A stretch of 64,000 nt of DNA from Solenopsis invicta (taxonomy: Eukaryota; Arthropoda; Insecta; Hymenoptera; Formicidae). A program made the position numbers and the translations under genes. The stretch spans positions 5,137,501 through 5,201,500 of the forward strand of contig NC_052669.1 of NCBI RefSeq assembly GCF_016802725.1, written 5' to 3'. Below, in pieces: positions 24,367-35,938 of the stretch (its first letter is position 1; each line of letters opens with the position of its first letter). The notes beneath the pieces were generated by a model that worked only from the letters and a program-made list of their open reading frames with translations, was not told where the DNA came from and searched no databases.

Positions 24367-27300
24367 TCGGTCGCTTTTCAATCCCCCGTTTAATCACCGT
24401 GTAGCTTTTACACGTGATCACTCGTCCGTCGAGCAATTCCGTCAAATCCAATTTCGCCGCCGGCGATAGGCCTGTACGATAAGATCTGGCGAGACGCGGG
24501 GCAGACACATTGTGGAGCGTCGAAGTTAATAGGCGATATAAAGAGGGGTCGTGTGCGGTAAAGGACGATCTACTCGGTAGTGAAAGACGCATTTAGGAAG
24601 GGGAGACACCGGAGATCGCGAGGTATCCGGAGGTCTGGAAATCCGCACCTGGTCAGCTCCGGCATGCGTGCATGTTTCTGAAAAAAAAAAAAAATAGGGC
24701 GTGCAAGGGAAAGAGAAAGAAAGAAAGAGGAATAGAGAGGCCGTACCCTGGCAGGTACCCAGATGCGTCGTTGGATCCTGATGAAACCTGCAAGAACTTG
24801 CATTTGACATTTCACAAGCATTGATTACGGACGTTGGGCTTGTCCTGTAATTTATTTCGCTTCGTGCCGCCGTCGAGTATGACGGATCCCGAATTATCTT
24901 TTAGACGCTTGTACTCGGCTCGGATGAGCGATCGCGAAGTGGCTCTTTAGGATGGACAGGGGCATTCCGAGCTAAGCAGTGATCTTTATTGTACTCGAGT
25001 TCCGGAAAATTGCGGGCAGCCGCGTAATTTGTTCACTTATATTCATATAATTCTTTGATGTCGGTATTATTACGTAATTCTCTCGGAACTTTGATGTAAT
25101 TCTATTTTTGTACTTCCACATTTTATTACAGTACTTGGAATAGAATTCCGTAAAAAAAAGGTATTTTACTTTTATTAAAATAAAGGATCAAAAGGATTTA
25201 ACATTTCTCTACAGAAAAAACTCTACTAGAAAAAAATTACTACGTAGGAAATTCTCTTAAATAATTTTCTATCGTGTAATTAGCTACATGATAGCGTTAC
25301 ATTAATTTGCAAAAAATCTATTTTAGGTAATAGAACGCAGGTTTTATATTATTTTTTATCTCGTGGTTTTTTTTGTAAACCCTAATCATGCTACTATCAT
25401 TTCTCGATAGAGAGACGTCGAATAATCATAGGAAAAAAATTCTCGTGTAGTATGCGAACACGGCTCTCTGTTATCGATACCTTTTTCCCATTTACATTTC
25501 AATCGGCGTTCACAAAGCGACGTGGCCGATCATGCGTCGCAGAGAGGCGCATAGAAATCGCGGAATTAATATCTCCGGAGATATTTTCGCGTATGGGAAT
25601 CGCAAATATAAATTGCATACATGAAAATGCACCTCAAGCTATAAATCAAAACGACCATGAGGCAGCTGGCCTCACGCGAATATTTCTGCCGTCCGCTCCT
25701 TTTTTTTATCGCAAAAATCTGGGGGACGGAATGTCAAAAATTTATCGGAAGCCCCAAATTGCTATGTCAAGTGCCAATCGTTCACGGCTACGTTAAAATT
25801 GTCGCGTTATTGGTAACGACAATTGTTTTCAAAAAAAAAAAGGGTCGAAATTTGTCTGCTCGTTTGAGTAAAATTTTGTCTCCTCATTCTCACAATCAAT
25901 CGCAATGAATTGCACGCAACAACTTCTTGTACAATATTTGTGTAAATCGATCTCATTGTTTATTAGAATGTTGATTTAAATGGAAAGTCACACATTTGCG
26001 GAAAAGATTCTTTCCGTTTTTTTTTCCTTTATTTTCTCGTTAAATCTACCTCGACAATATCGTAAACTTTTAAACTGAATAAGAAGTATCTGTCCGACTT
26101 TTTAACGATATGGACATTCATTTAAGCCATGCGAAAACGTATATTCGACGATTGATGGAACAGTAAAAAGTTTTACGGGACGTGGGTCGTAAAACGGCTA
26201 TCGTAACGACGACGAAACGTACCGTCGTAGTTCGTGCAAGTAACATTTGAATCGAAAACAGGTAAAGTTTCGACATGAAGAGCACTTTTAACGCGGACGA
26301 CACGTGTATCTGTCAATCAGCGCGACATCAATCAGTTTCACGTGCCGAGGGAACGACAGAATTTTTTTTTAGCCAATCGCAATAAATATCGATATGACGT
26401 TCATAAAAATTCATAGAAAATAACGTTTTGATGAATCCCCGAGTGATACAAACTTTTTAACGAATCACACAAGCACTATTGACGGATAAAGTATAAATGA
26501 ACGAGAGTGAACGTTTCCAGGAAAACATTCCGATAGAAAAAGAATTTTAAATGTATGACGGTATCGACGAAAATAAAAATTTGGAGGAGTGTGTGCCTGC
26601 GGATCGTTAATAAATAGATCGGGACTAAGGCGCGCGACGTAGTAACAAAGGACCGTAATTATCTGTAAGGATTTTCGAGCCACTTGCAGCACTGCATCGA
26701 ACAAAATCGCGTAATCGAGGAGGAGAGTTAAATCGATCACATCTATACAAAGCGGCACTGGCACTGTCGACGCTCGCGAGCACACGATAGATCGCGGAAT
26801 CGTATTGCGATACGAAATACAGCTCGGTATCGAAATTCGTGTGGCGATATTCCCAGATCACACTTGGCCCGTTCGGCGGTATACGATCTGACTCTCCGCG
26901 ATTCCGAGCCGGCTCGATTATCGATCCGTATCACACGCGCGAGTGTCAAGGGGAAAATCGTGGAATGCGAGAGAGAGAGAGGTAGGAGGGATTCCAGAGC
27001 CTGAGCTAATCGGTAAAGGCACTCCGACTCTCTATCTCGCGGGAGAATTCGGGTTTTCCGCGGCACTGAAGAGATCCGGTGTGCGCGGCACGCGATACGT
27101 GAGAGATACCGCGATTCGCTCTCGTCGAGGGAGGGAGAGATCAGAGAGAGGCTTCTTCGGGACAGAGAGGTGCCGAACGGCGCGCAAACGGCACGAAGCG
27201 CACGGCGCGACGGCTCGCGACCAAGTGCCGACCGTGACTCGAGAAGGGTCGCTCCGACGGGCGCGGTGCCCCATTGGCTCGCGTCACTCCCACCATGCGA

Positions 27301-27401
27301 GCTTGCCCCTGGATCAGACGAATCGGCACGCCGCCAGCCCCGTCGCGCGGCCGAGACCGCGTGTGCACCCACGCAGGGCGGCTCGTGGCTCGAGGCTCGC
27401 G

Positions 27402-27460
27402 GCAGTCACTCAGTCAATCAGTCACTCAGTAGGCCCGCGGCGCGCCACGAGGTGGGATCT
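27402..27460 (+). promoter_or_regulatory. TATA-less core promoter: tandem TCAGT initiators plus DPE
   Basis: Three copies of TCAGT lie at 27410-27414, 27418-27422 and 27426-27430, exactly 8 bp apart, preceded by a related GCAGTCAC at 27402. TCAGT is the arthropod initiator core, with the A as +1. For the third copy (+1 at 27428) the bases at +28 to +33 are GGATCT, which fits all six positions of the Drosophila downstream promoter element consensus (DSWYVY). The second copy does not have a matching DPE. There is no TATA box about 30 bp upstream, and the surroundings are a CpG-dense island. This would drive plus-strand transcription into the leader and candidate exon at 28030. The motifs are seen directly; promoter activity is inferred. 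Confidence 0.55.
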
Positions 27461-27560
27461 GTGAGCGTTGTACGTTGTAACACACGGTGTGCTGGAGAGG
27501 TACATTATTTACACGCGCGCGCGCACGCGGGGATTATCGCACGGACGAGAGTGTGGCCCG

Positions 27561-27602
27561 TCGTCGTCGTCGTCGTCGTCGTCATCATCGTCATCGTCAT
27601 CG

Positions 27603-27648
<46 letters not shown>

Positions 27649-27649
27649 T
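27561..27649. repeat. TCG/TCA trinucleotide repeat, tract 1
   Basis: About 29 units of TCG with scattered TCA, inside the putative 5' leader. Encodes Ser, Val or Arg runs depending on frame, none of which belongs to a supported protein. Confidence 0.95.
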
Positions 27650-27827
27650 GCGGCCCGTACGCATCACACACGTTTCCCTCTTGGCGTCGAGAGCATCCAC
27701 GTCCGCGTTGATGCTCGCTATCGGCACGGGTGGATTAGCGAGTCCGAGTGGACGGCGAACACCGTCTCGTGCACCGTCGCGTCGCGTGGGACGTCGCGTT
27801 AAGATCGCGTCGTCCTCGCCATCGCCG

Positions 27828-27889
27828 CCGCCGTCGTCGTCGTCGTCGCCGTCGTCGTCGTTGTCGTCGTCGTCGTCGTCGTCGTCGTG
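27828..27889. repeat. TCG/CCG trinucleotide repeat, tract 2
   Basis: Imperfect TCG array with CCG and TTG interruptions in the putative leader, 140 nt upstream of the candidate start at 28030. Confidence 0.93.
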
Positions 27890-28029
27890 CGGCGCCGTTA
27901 ATCCGGATGTCTTGGCCGAGCTGAGAGATCGCGTACTGTCCGTTGACGCGCGGGGTGTCGAGTCTGCCAGCTCGCGGTGTGTTGTGTGCTATCGACGAAG
28001 TGTTACCAGCAGCCGCGCGGCGAGGAACG

Positions 28030-28223
28030 ATGTGCGTGACAGCCATGCCGTTAAGTGCGACGAAGATACTGAAGGATAGCGCGAGCCGGCAGCCGGCGAG
28101 GACTACTATCGCGACTAGTGCACAGGTGCAAGGATTAAGCGGCGGCGGCAATAACCGCAACAGCAACAACCACCATCACCACAATGCCGGCGAGTCGACC
28201 AGACCGCAGCACACGTCGATCAT
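28030..28223 (+). CDS. Candidate alternative first coding exon of the rhomboid gene (N-terminus without EF-hands)
   Basis: This frame opens at ATG 28030 (A at position -3) with a second in-frame ATG at 28045 (G at -3). It runs 64 codons plus two bases to a candidate donor (cat|gtaaat); read unspliced, a TAA follows at once. The peptide starts MCVTAMPLSATKILKDSA, is Ser/Thr/Arg-rich, and has a GGGNNRNSNNHHHHN stretch near the end. It shows no signal peptide or membrane segment, as expected for a cytosolic rhomboid N-terminus. The donor phase is 2, so joining to exon B makes AT|G, a Met codon, and continues correctly into MVRMIGDEF. The frame sits about 600 nt downstream of a strong promoter signature. 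The weak points are a T at -1 and an A at +5 of the donor. A competing donor at 28126 (cacag|gtgcaa) is in phase 0 and would instead make this frame a short upstream frame, leaving translation to start at 59807. No homologue of this peptide is known to me. Confidence 0.45.
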
Positions 28224-30933
28224 GTAAATATATCTGTTTAATTCCTTCTATTTCTCTCCCGTATCTTTCCGCCACCGGCGACGTGTCCCGTCGTCCGTCG
28301 TCGTCTCGTCGACGATCGTTACGATCTCTCCCCCGTGAGACGCGCGCTGGCAAGGACGACGAACTCTCTGAGTTCGCCGCGCGCGCGAGATCGATCGTCG
28401 CGTTCTATAATCCTTTGAGTGTCAAGGCCGCGACGACAGCGAAAAGTGTCGCGCGAGCGTCACTCTAACCTAAACCTAAACCCCGTCGCGACGGAGTCTC
28501 ACGACGATTGGATGTTACAACGTTGTAATTTGAATTTGTGACACGTAACACGCGAATATTCTGTGACGGATGGAGAGCTCTGGGAACGCGCGAAGAATCG
28601 TACCTGTCACGATTATATTCGTACGAATGATGATACGTTACGCGTTTTTCCGCGATAATTCCGTTCAATTATTATGTTAGTTCGCACACGATACTTTCGG
28701 GCGAACTGTAACAGTCGCCGGATTCGCGCTCCAATGATTAGCCGTATTTGTGATATACACAGCATACGTTGAGGCTGACAACCAAACAAATACTGCCCGA
28801 TTGAGATGTCAACAAGAATCGCAGATGACTTTGCTCGATTCGCTCAGGCGACTGAAAATAGAGAAATTATGCATGTATTTTCGACTCGCTTTACGACAGT
28901 TTGTTCAACAACTGCAGAAATATCACTAAAAAAACAAATTGGCCTGCAAGAGCCGGTACTAGATATTTTTTATGTCATTTTTAACTTTAATTTATATTAT
29001 ATTCAACGATTGTAAAAAACGTTTATTTCAAACGTTAATCCACCTAATACAATAAATAACGCGAACGTTTTGAATCTTTCACATTTCGAATCTTTCAGAG
29101 CAAAATTTACAAAAAAATAAACTGTATGCGGTTGAATTTTCTCGTTTTGATAGGAACATCTTGATCAACTTTCGTTAAAAAGAAAAAAATCACTATTGTA
29201 TCGTTGAGATTATCGTGATGATAGATCAATTATGTAGCTAATTTTCATGGTCAATAATAAGATTTACAATTCCGATAAGAATATTTAACACGGTACTGTT
29301 TAAGACTCTGTACACAATAGAAGAATTTTAGAAATTAGTTTTTTTTTAATATTAAACGTATAATGGATACGAATAAAGCATAAATGTGTCGTACAAGATA
29401 CAACATAACTTATGATTTATCTATAGTATTCATTGAGAAAACTGATTCTAAAATTTTAATTCCTATTCCTGATATCTAATATTCGTTTATTGTGCGTAAG
29501 ACTTAAATTGGAATCAGTATATTATCGAAACAGTGAACACTCCAATTTCAATGCTATACTTATAGCTATATATCAATCAGTGTTATGAGCACTGCCTTTC
29601 AATAATACATTGATTCTGATCGGTGAGAGTGCCTCTCTTCTTAATCAGAATCACTGAAAGATAGTAGATAGTTACTGATAATCACAGTTTTAACTATAGC
29701 GTTGCAAATCATTAAGATTTTCACTGATTTAGAGAGTAGATCTGTTAATGAGGATCAGCTTTAACGGGGGTACATATATTACTAATATTTATTTTGTAAA
29801 TTATTCTTTATGAATGAATAATTGTTATAATTTTAACTCTTACAAGATACATATTTTTGGTAGTAAAGTGAACCTTTTAAATCAATACATTTCTTGATTG
29901 ACTCTATGCATGTTATTGCTCAAGTATTACCATATAAAGTTAGTTTTATTATATAATATTTTTATCTTAAGAGAAAGTTATTTTTTTAAACTTTATAAAA
30001 TGACAAAATTATTTTTTATATATTGTTATATTTATACTTTTATTTTTAGTATTGTTTTATTAGTGTTTTAGCTGAATTAAATCCAAGTTCTATAGATTTT
30101 GTTGAAGAGACGTAAAAGAATATTAAAGAATTATGAAAACATATACTAACTTTGATGTAAAATAATAAAGTAGAAAATAACAGAAAATCTAGTGCCGGCT
30201 GTTGTGGGTCAATCAATTTTTTTATAGTTTTATTTGTTTAATTTATTGTTTATAGCCTTTAATTAGATTAATTATATTAATGTTTTAGTAATATCGTTTC
30301 TCTTTCCCATGAAAAATCAGAGAAAAATCCCGATTGAACGCCGCCCGTTCCTCGCGTACCTTTTATCTCCGTGATATGAAATATTCAGCTTTTAATTGCC
30401 TCTTGTATTAATATTTATATTATTCCTCATTATTCTTCCGTCCACCGTTGAATTTTCTCCCACGAGAACTGTATCCCACGTATATCGATCAACGATACAT
30501 CGCAAAATGCGCACTTCGTTGCTTCTGCACGTCCCCTTCAATAATTCACGTCGCATGAGCTTATTACTCGGTCGATTCGCTGTGGATTCGTAAATCTCTA
30601 CGATAGCTGGGGATCGTTCCGGGCGCGTGCCACCCGATACTCCCTGCCGTCGGTTGCGAATCTGCCCCGCAGCCTCACTACGAATCGCACGGAATGTCTT
30701 CGGGAATATTTTATCTCGGCGCGAGAAAGACGATCCTCCCTGAGATCTCCGGAACATTATCTGTAGCGGAAACTGGCGAGAAACGTGTCTGCGTTTCCAA
30801 CGAAACAGCACAGACATGTCTCTTCCTCTCGCGCCTGTACCATCTCAAGAAACGCGAGAAAAAATCCACTCTCGTTCGTGAGTCACGCTCATCGTTGCCT
30901 CATCAGAGGACGAATTAAAACGCGTTGATGAGA
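28224..30933. other. Intronic stretch: end of the CpG island, then AT-rich DNA
   Basis: CpG-rich to about 28500, then strongly AT-rich. An area at 29530-29770 holds several short imperfect inverted motifs (for example ttgattctgat and atcagaatca). No gene recognised. Confidence 0.5.
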
Positions 30934-31106
30934 AAATCGTGAGTAAAGCCTGCGGCAGACGATGCGATTTTTCCTTTGCTGAATCGCTTGCGATCCAGTG
31001 AATTGCTAGAAATGCACCAAACAACTCGTAGAATTTCGAGTAATTTACTAGATCGCAAGCAATCCAGCAGGAAAAATCGCATCGTCTGCCGCAGGTTTAA
31101 GATTTT
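30934..31106. mobile_element. Hairpin MITE with about 50-bp arms
   Basis: The left arm taaagcctgcggcagacgat continues with gcgatttttcct and gcttgcgatc. The right arm is its near-perfect inverse, ending atcgtctgccgcaggttta. Looser pairing continues toward a centre near 31020. Non-coding, about 170 bp. The high arm identity suggests a recent insertion. Confidence 0.78.
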
Positions 31107-32110
31107 CCACGTAAAACGTCGAAATATCATTTAGGCCGTGACGAAAGAATTGTGTGCAAAGCGCGGAGTCGTTTTTTGCGCCTCGAGATTCTGCGTCGGA
31201 AACATTATAAATATTCACAATCAGCGTTGTGCAGCGCATTCGGTCATTTAATTTGACGTCGTCGACAGTAATTGCGTAATTCGTTAGTCATAAACGCTCG
31301 TCGATATCTGTTCGGATTTACGTTTATTTCACTGCTACGGGTGGAACTAAATTGGCTGCATTTGTTTAACGGCATGTTAAAGCTAGGGCACTGGTCCTTC
31401 TCGATGAATAATTCTCAAATAGTCGACATCCGCAATTCGCCGGTCACCTAATCTCGCTTCAATTCGTAAAATACGCAATTGCATCGAATCCCTCCTCTCC
31501 TCCTCTGACGTTTTAGATTCGTGTGCGCCACGAATGTTGGTATTATAGAAAATCGAAAAAATTACTTGAAAAATCCGCGTATATGCACGTTATATTTCGT
31601 GTTCAAGCGTTAGCGCGGCCGAACGTGTCGCTTTCGTGTATAAATGGAAAATGCAAACACGAGAATCAAATTTCTTGGATCGCCTATCTGTCTCCAATAT
31701 CGAACGAAAGAGCGCGATAAACGAAAAATTCGTCACCGTGTACGCATAAAACGCGAGGCTCGAACCTAACGATAAAATAAGTTTTAATTCCGGCGATCGT
31801 ATTATCGCAATGTCAATCGCGATATTTTCTTTTACTTGTACGCGATACGGAGGTTCTCGTGCGTTCCGAAAAGTGCACGACCCCGAGGTCACCGTATGTT
31901 CTTTAAACGTCACGTCTGTCTCGACCGATTCGTGGAAGCCGTGGGAAGTGATCGAAATACTCCGTACATGTGCACCGGATGACGTTTAATGTATTTCTAT
32001 AAGTCGATTTTTCACAGGGATTTGATGTGACACGATTTCTTCGAAATTAAATAATGCAAAGATGTGCTTCATTAGATTAATTGTAAATTCTGATTTGAAA
32101 GTGCTGTAAA
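31107..32110. other. Intronic stretch, mixed composition
   Basis: Nothing recognised; a 107-codon minus frame at 31590-31913 has no family resemblance. Confidence 0.45.
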
Positions 32111-32572
32111 GAGGAAAAATCTATGAGGGTCGATTCTGGCTCCTAGCAAATTTTGTCATAACTCATGAAAATCTATATTGTAAGATCGCTTATGTTTAAT
32201 TTAAGTGATTTCATCTGAAACGGAAATGGCGACTTAGTGCGATAGAATATTAATATATTTACTTCGAAAATCAATATTTTGAATACCTGATGTATCGAAA
32301 AACCTTGCAAAAAATTATAATAATCGTGTTGGAAAATAATTTGAATCATTTTGGAATAACAATTTTGTCAATTTTCTTTGCATTTGATGCTAATGCTCTT
32401 ATGTTAAAAGTCAAATAATACGTGCGAATAAATTCCAAAAAACACCATTAAATATTTAATTCTATTTAAGCTGAAAGCACTCAAAAACTTGAATACAATT
32501 GACTTCAAGATTTAAATTTTTATGACTTTGAACAAACATTGAGGGGGTCAAAATCGATTCTTATAAATCCTC
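32111..32572. mobile_element. TIR element, family E (about 460 bp)
   Basis: The left end gaggaaaaatctatgagggt and following tcgattctggctcct are mirrored by the right end (gagggggtcaaaatcgattc, then ttataaatcctc). The terminal repeats are imperfect over about 33 bp. AT-rich interior, no coding capacity. Confidence 0.62.
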
Positions 32573-34109
32573 CTTCGCCGTTCTCTCTTCTCCTAGAATT
32601 ATTCAAACATATTTTAAATTTACGTTGCTGTTTTTCCAAAAACGGTATCATAAACACAAATGTAACGAATCGACAGCCGACGATACTCTAAATCGGCGGC
32701 AATTTAATCAGCCGACGGTAAGAGACGATCGATCGCGGAAATCACATCATCGAGATTTGTTTAAAAAAGGAGTGGGAGGGGGGCTACACGCAAGATATGC
32801 GCGGTTTTGCTATGCAACTATGAAATGACCGGAAAATTGACAAATCGCCGTATTTAACGGCAATGTTTCATAGGTGGGCGGTCAGCGGCCACGATAGAGT
32901 CGCTGACAGTCATTTGTCACTAATGATCAATTACGCTTTACACACCTCGATTTGCCGACATTACGCCGCGCGGATCCATTTTGCGTCGGCGACGATACGT
33001 ACGTTATTGCTGCTGGGGCGCGCGAAACACGTCAGAAATTATTGCGGCGACCCACATCCGGCTGACAAACTGTCGATGTTTCGGTCAGTTCGCAATTGAG
33101 CGCGTACGTTACAGTTTATCGTCAACAATTAATTACACGCCCGTGCCGTTGTAATGCAATGCGCCGGTGTCCACGCGAACATGGCACCTTTTTCGTGTTC
33201 ATGGGCAAACGCCGCGTACATGCGCGGTATTTCCAATTTCTGTTAGGAGAGAATAAAATAAATTGAGAATAGGACAAGTTCGCGGAACTATAGTCTTAAA
33301 TTTCAAAGAATTACAACTCGCGATTTTCAATTGTATATTGACGTAATCTGTAACGAGGAGAGAATCATGAGAATCTAATATAACGTTTATTAATATAATT
33401 TTGCCATTTGTATTACTTCATAGCGTTAACAATGATATATTTTTTTCCTCTTTTCTCTCGCGACTCGTGCGAGTAAAATAGCATGCGTCATCTCTATTGA
33501 ATTTCTCGACCACCTTTGCGAATTTTTTAATCGACAGTTATCTCCGTTCGAGTGCGCAAAAATTCTCGTGCTTGTGCTTGCGGATTTACAAATTCAATCT
33601 AGCCCATTCGCGTGTTTACTTACTGTCTGTCGAGTATTTTACTTGGACGAGACATTGTTATGGGCGGGTTATGTGGCATCGAGAGGAGAGGGCAGGAGAC
33701 TACACGGAGGAAAACGCGGAACTTTTATCCCAAGTTGTTGCGCGCCGGGATTGAGGCTGTCCCTCGAAAACGCATAAAATACATGTCTGGCGTGGTGCAA
33801 TTGTGCGCCCGCGTGCACGTACATACATGGGTCGAATTTGCATTTATCCAAGGATTTCTTTTCACGGTGGACTCCTTTGCTCCTTCATAGAAAATTCACG
33901 AACGACGTACGTACAGACACATAAGTCTTAATATTTTAGATATGTACGTAGTGCGTAGTGAATAATGCGTTTCATGGGACACAATCCTGGGTACGTTTAA
34001 CAATAAGAAAGTTCAGGATGATAAAGAATTGTAGGTTTTTTTTTTTTTTTTTTTTTAATTATGACTTGTGACTCTTTCGTACTCTGTGAACATTAATGGA
34101 AATAATGTT
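32573..34109. other. Intronic stretch, mixed composition
   Basis: GC-richer segments at 32640-33220 and 33490-33900 contain short frames only. A T-run lies at about 34037-34057. No gene recognised. Confidence 0.45.
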
Positions 34110-34365
34110 ACATGTAAGAAAGAATTTTATTACGGCATCTAAAAATTTTGCTGGATACAGATAAAAAATAATTGTGTTGGGCCATCAAAATAATTACGTA
34201 GGGCACCCAAGCATGAAATTTGACAATTTTGACATTGTAGCAACCAAGTTAGATATCTCATACAATTTTTTAACATGCAACATAATTATTTATTATAATT
34301 ATTTTTTAATATAATTATTACGCGTCAACGTAATTATTTTCAGTAAAACTGTTCTTTCCGTGTAT
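34110..34365. mobile_element. Inverted-repeat element, family A copy 4
   Basis: The left end has gtaagaaagaattttattac, then catctaaaaattttgctgg and the gggccatcaaaataatta landmark. The right end reads taattattttcag, then taaaactgttctttccgtg, and lacks the segment carrying the gatctgtat landmark, an internal deletion in the right arm. Confidence 0.72.
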
Positions 34366-35938
34366 ATATGGAAACGTCTTGATTTTTTAATAACGTGGAG
34401 CAACAATAAGTATCGATATGATTTCACATGTCTTTCGCGTAATGAACTGTTTCCCGGATACATTGTGTTAAGATTTGACGGCAGATATAGATTTGGATAC
34501 GTTCATCTGAAGCACACACACATAGTTTTCTATCCCGCGGAGAAAATATACAGCTGTATTGGAATCGATTTTATACGGTCCCAATGCGCGGAAGTTACAA
34601 ATATTTCTGAAGACATTAAGTACGTCGTATTTCACCGAAGTCCATCGATGATAAATTTAAAGCCCTGTAAATGTTTCCGCAGTCGTTTTTGACGACTCTC
34701 TTCGAATTTCTTACAGCAGTTTTTACGGTCTTAGACATCTCGCGGGGTTTATGGGTTACTTATTTCACCGAGGTTTATACTTTTTCCTCCGCTTTTAATC
34801 CAACACGGAAAACTACTCAAGTTTTTCACGTTAAAGCGGAGTAAACGTCGCGATCGGAATCCTTTCAAGCTACGGACGTGGAAAACAATCGAAAATCACC
34901 TCGCGACTTCATTATTGCGGCTCTCGCTCTCGCTTCTCAGCAGCGTATGAATTTATCTGGCGATAATTTATGGTGCCGACGATGGTGAACCATATTGAAT
35001 GCGAAATTACGCTCCGGATATGCTCTCCGCTCGACGCGACCCTAAATATCAAATTACAAAAACGTACCGCATCGCGGTATCGCGGTAATTACTATGCGTG
35101 CGATCATTGCGAACCACGCACGAATAATCCGGAATTGCGGGTCGAGGGAGAAGATGGGGAGAGGGGAAGAGAGAAAATTGAAAAACACATGCTTTTCTCG
35201 TATCGTCATGGATTATCGCAAAAATCAAGCGTATTTATCCATGACAGATCTAACACAATGCTAGAAAGATATCCAAAGACGGATCGAGTCAATCGAATCT
35301 TCTAAATTTGTCAACTCGAGCTTTAATGCGCGACACTTATTAACTTACCGCAGTTGAGGTTTTCCGCTGCGATAAGTTTCGACGTCAGAAAAATTCAGCT
35401 GTCAAATTTCTCGCAACAGCGTAAGCGCAACTAACGGAGCGACGGAGCAAGACTGACAAATTTACCAATATCGATGTACGTAACGTAACGTAACGCTCTT
35501 CTAGCTTGGCTATTGCGTAACAGCGGCGAGATAAATCGCTTGGATATTCGGACGGCATTGCACTTTGTTTACGATCGCGCTTTCGATCATCGCTCACTCT
35601 GCTCGCGCTAATCGCGCCAATAATTCGCCTCGTTACGAGCGCATCGCATCACCCCCTGAAACGTTCATTTCTGTTAAGCTTCCGGGTATTTAATTATCCA
35701 TCTCAACACGATGTGTGACGTGTCGATAGTAAAACAGGTAATACCATGCCGGATCTCACGTCCAGTGGGATCGCACACTTGGAATATGCTTTGTCAATTT
35801 TCATGCTGATCGAGCTTTTACATTACGTCACTGCTTTGGTACAAGCGGTTACATATTCTAGTGCCCTCAAAATACGAAACTTGTTACGATATTTTATGAA
35901 TAAATATATTTTAAATTCTAGATAATAAAATACGAATA
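34366..35938. other. Intronic stretch
   Basis: A 110-codon frame without ATG at 34360-34692 abuts the family A copy. Its composition is less biased than most frames here, but it resembles nothing I know. Otherwise mixed-composition sequence without recognisable genes. Confidence 0.4.

Larger units (their letters stand above)
27428..28029 (+). other. Putative 5' leader with TCG repeats and upstream reading frames
   Basis: If transcription starts near 27428, the leader is about 600 nt and very CpG-rich, with two TCG-repeat tracts (27561-27649 and 27828-27889). The first ATG is at 27711; it opens a 122-codon frame, rich in Ser because of the second TCG tract, that ends at 28079 and overlaps the candidate start at 28030 in another frame. 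A second, 5-codon upstream frame starts at 27907. Upstream frames of this kind would reduce translation of the main frame. The Ser-rich frame has no recognisable domain, and I found no consensus donor in it that would join exon B in phase, so I regard it as leader rather than protein. Confidence 0.4.
26680..28500. promoter_or_regulatory. CpG-dense island around the internal promoter
   Basis: This stretch is visibly much richer in G+C and CpG than the flanking AT-rich intron. It contains the initiator cluster, both TCG tracts and the candidate first exon. Long open frames occur on both strands here (for example a 209-codon minus frame at 26743-27372), but they reflect the scarcity of AT-rich stop codons and lack any recognisable domain. 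Confidence 0.5.

Noticed and set aside
26743..27802. Long overlapping frames (173-210 codons) on both strands of the CpG island
   Set aside because: Stop codons are AT-rich, so such frames are expected by chance here. Residue make-up is Arg/Ser/Ala-biased and no domain is visible.
27711..28079. Ser-rich frame as the true N-terminus of the rhomboid isoform
   Set aside because: No consensus donor in this frame reaches exon B in phase 2, and it ends at a stop at 28079.
28464..28486. taacctaaacctaaacccc, reminiscent of a telomeric repeat
   Set aside because: Only two to three imperfect units, and not the insect CCTAA spacing; probably coincidence.
34360..34692. 110-codon frame next to family A copy 4
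   Set aside because: It has no ATG start at its opening and overlaps the element's terminus; no family resemblance.
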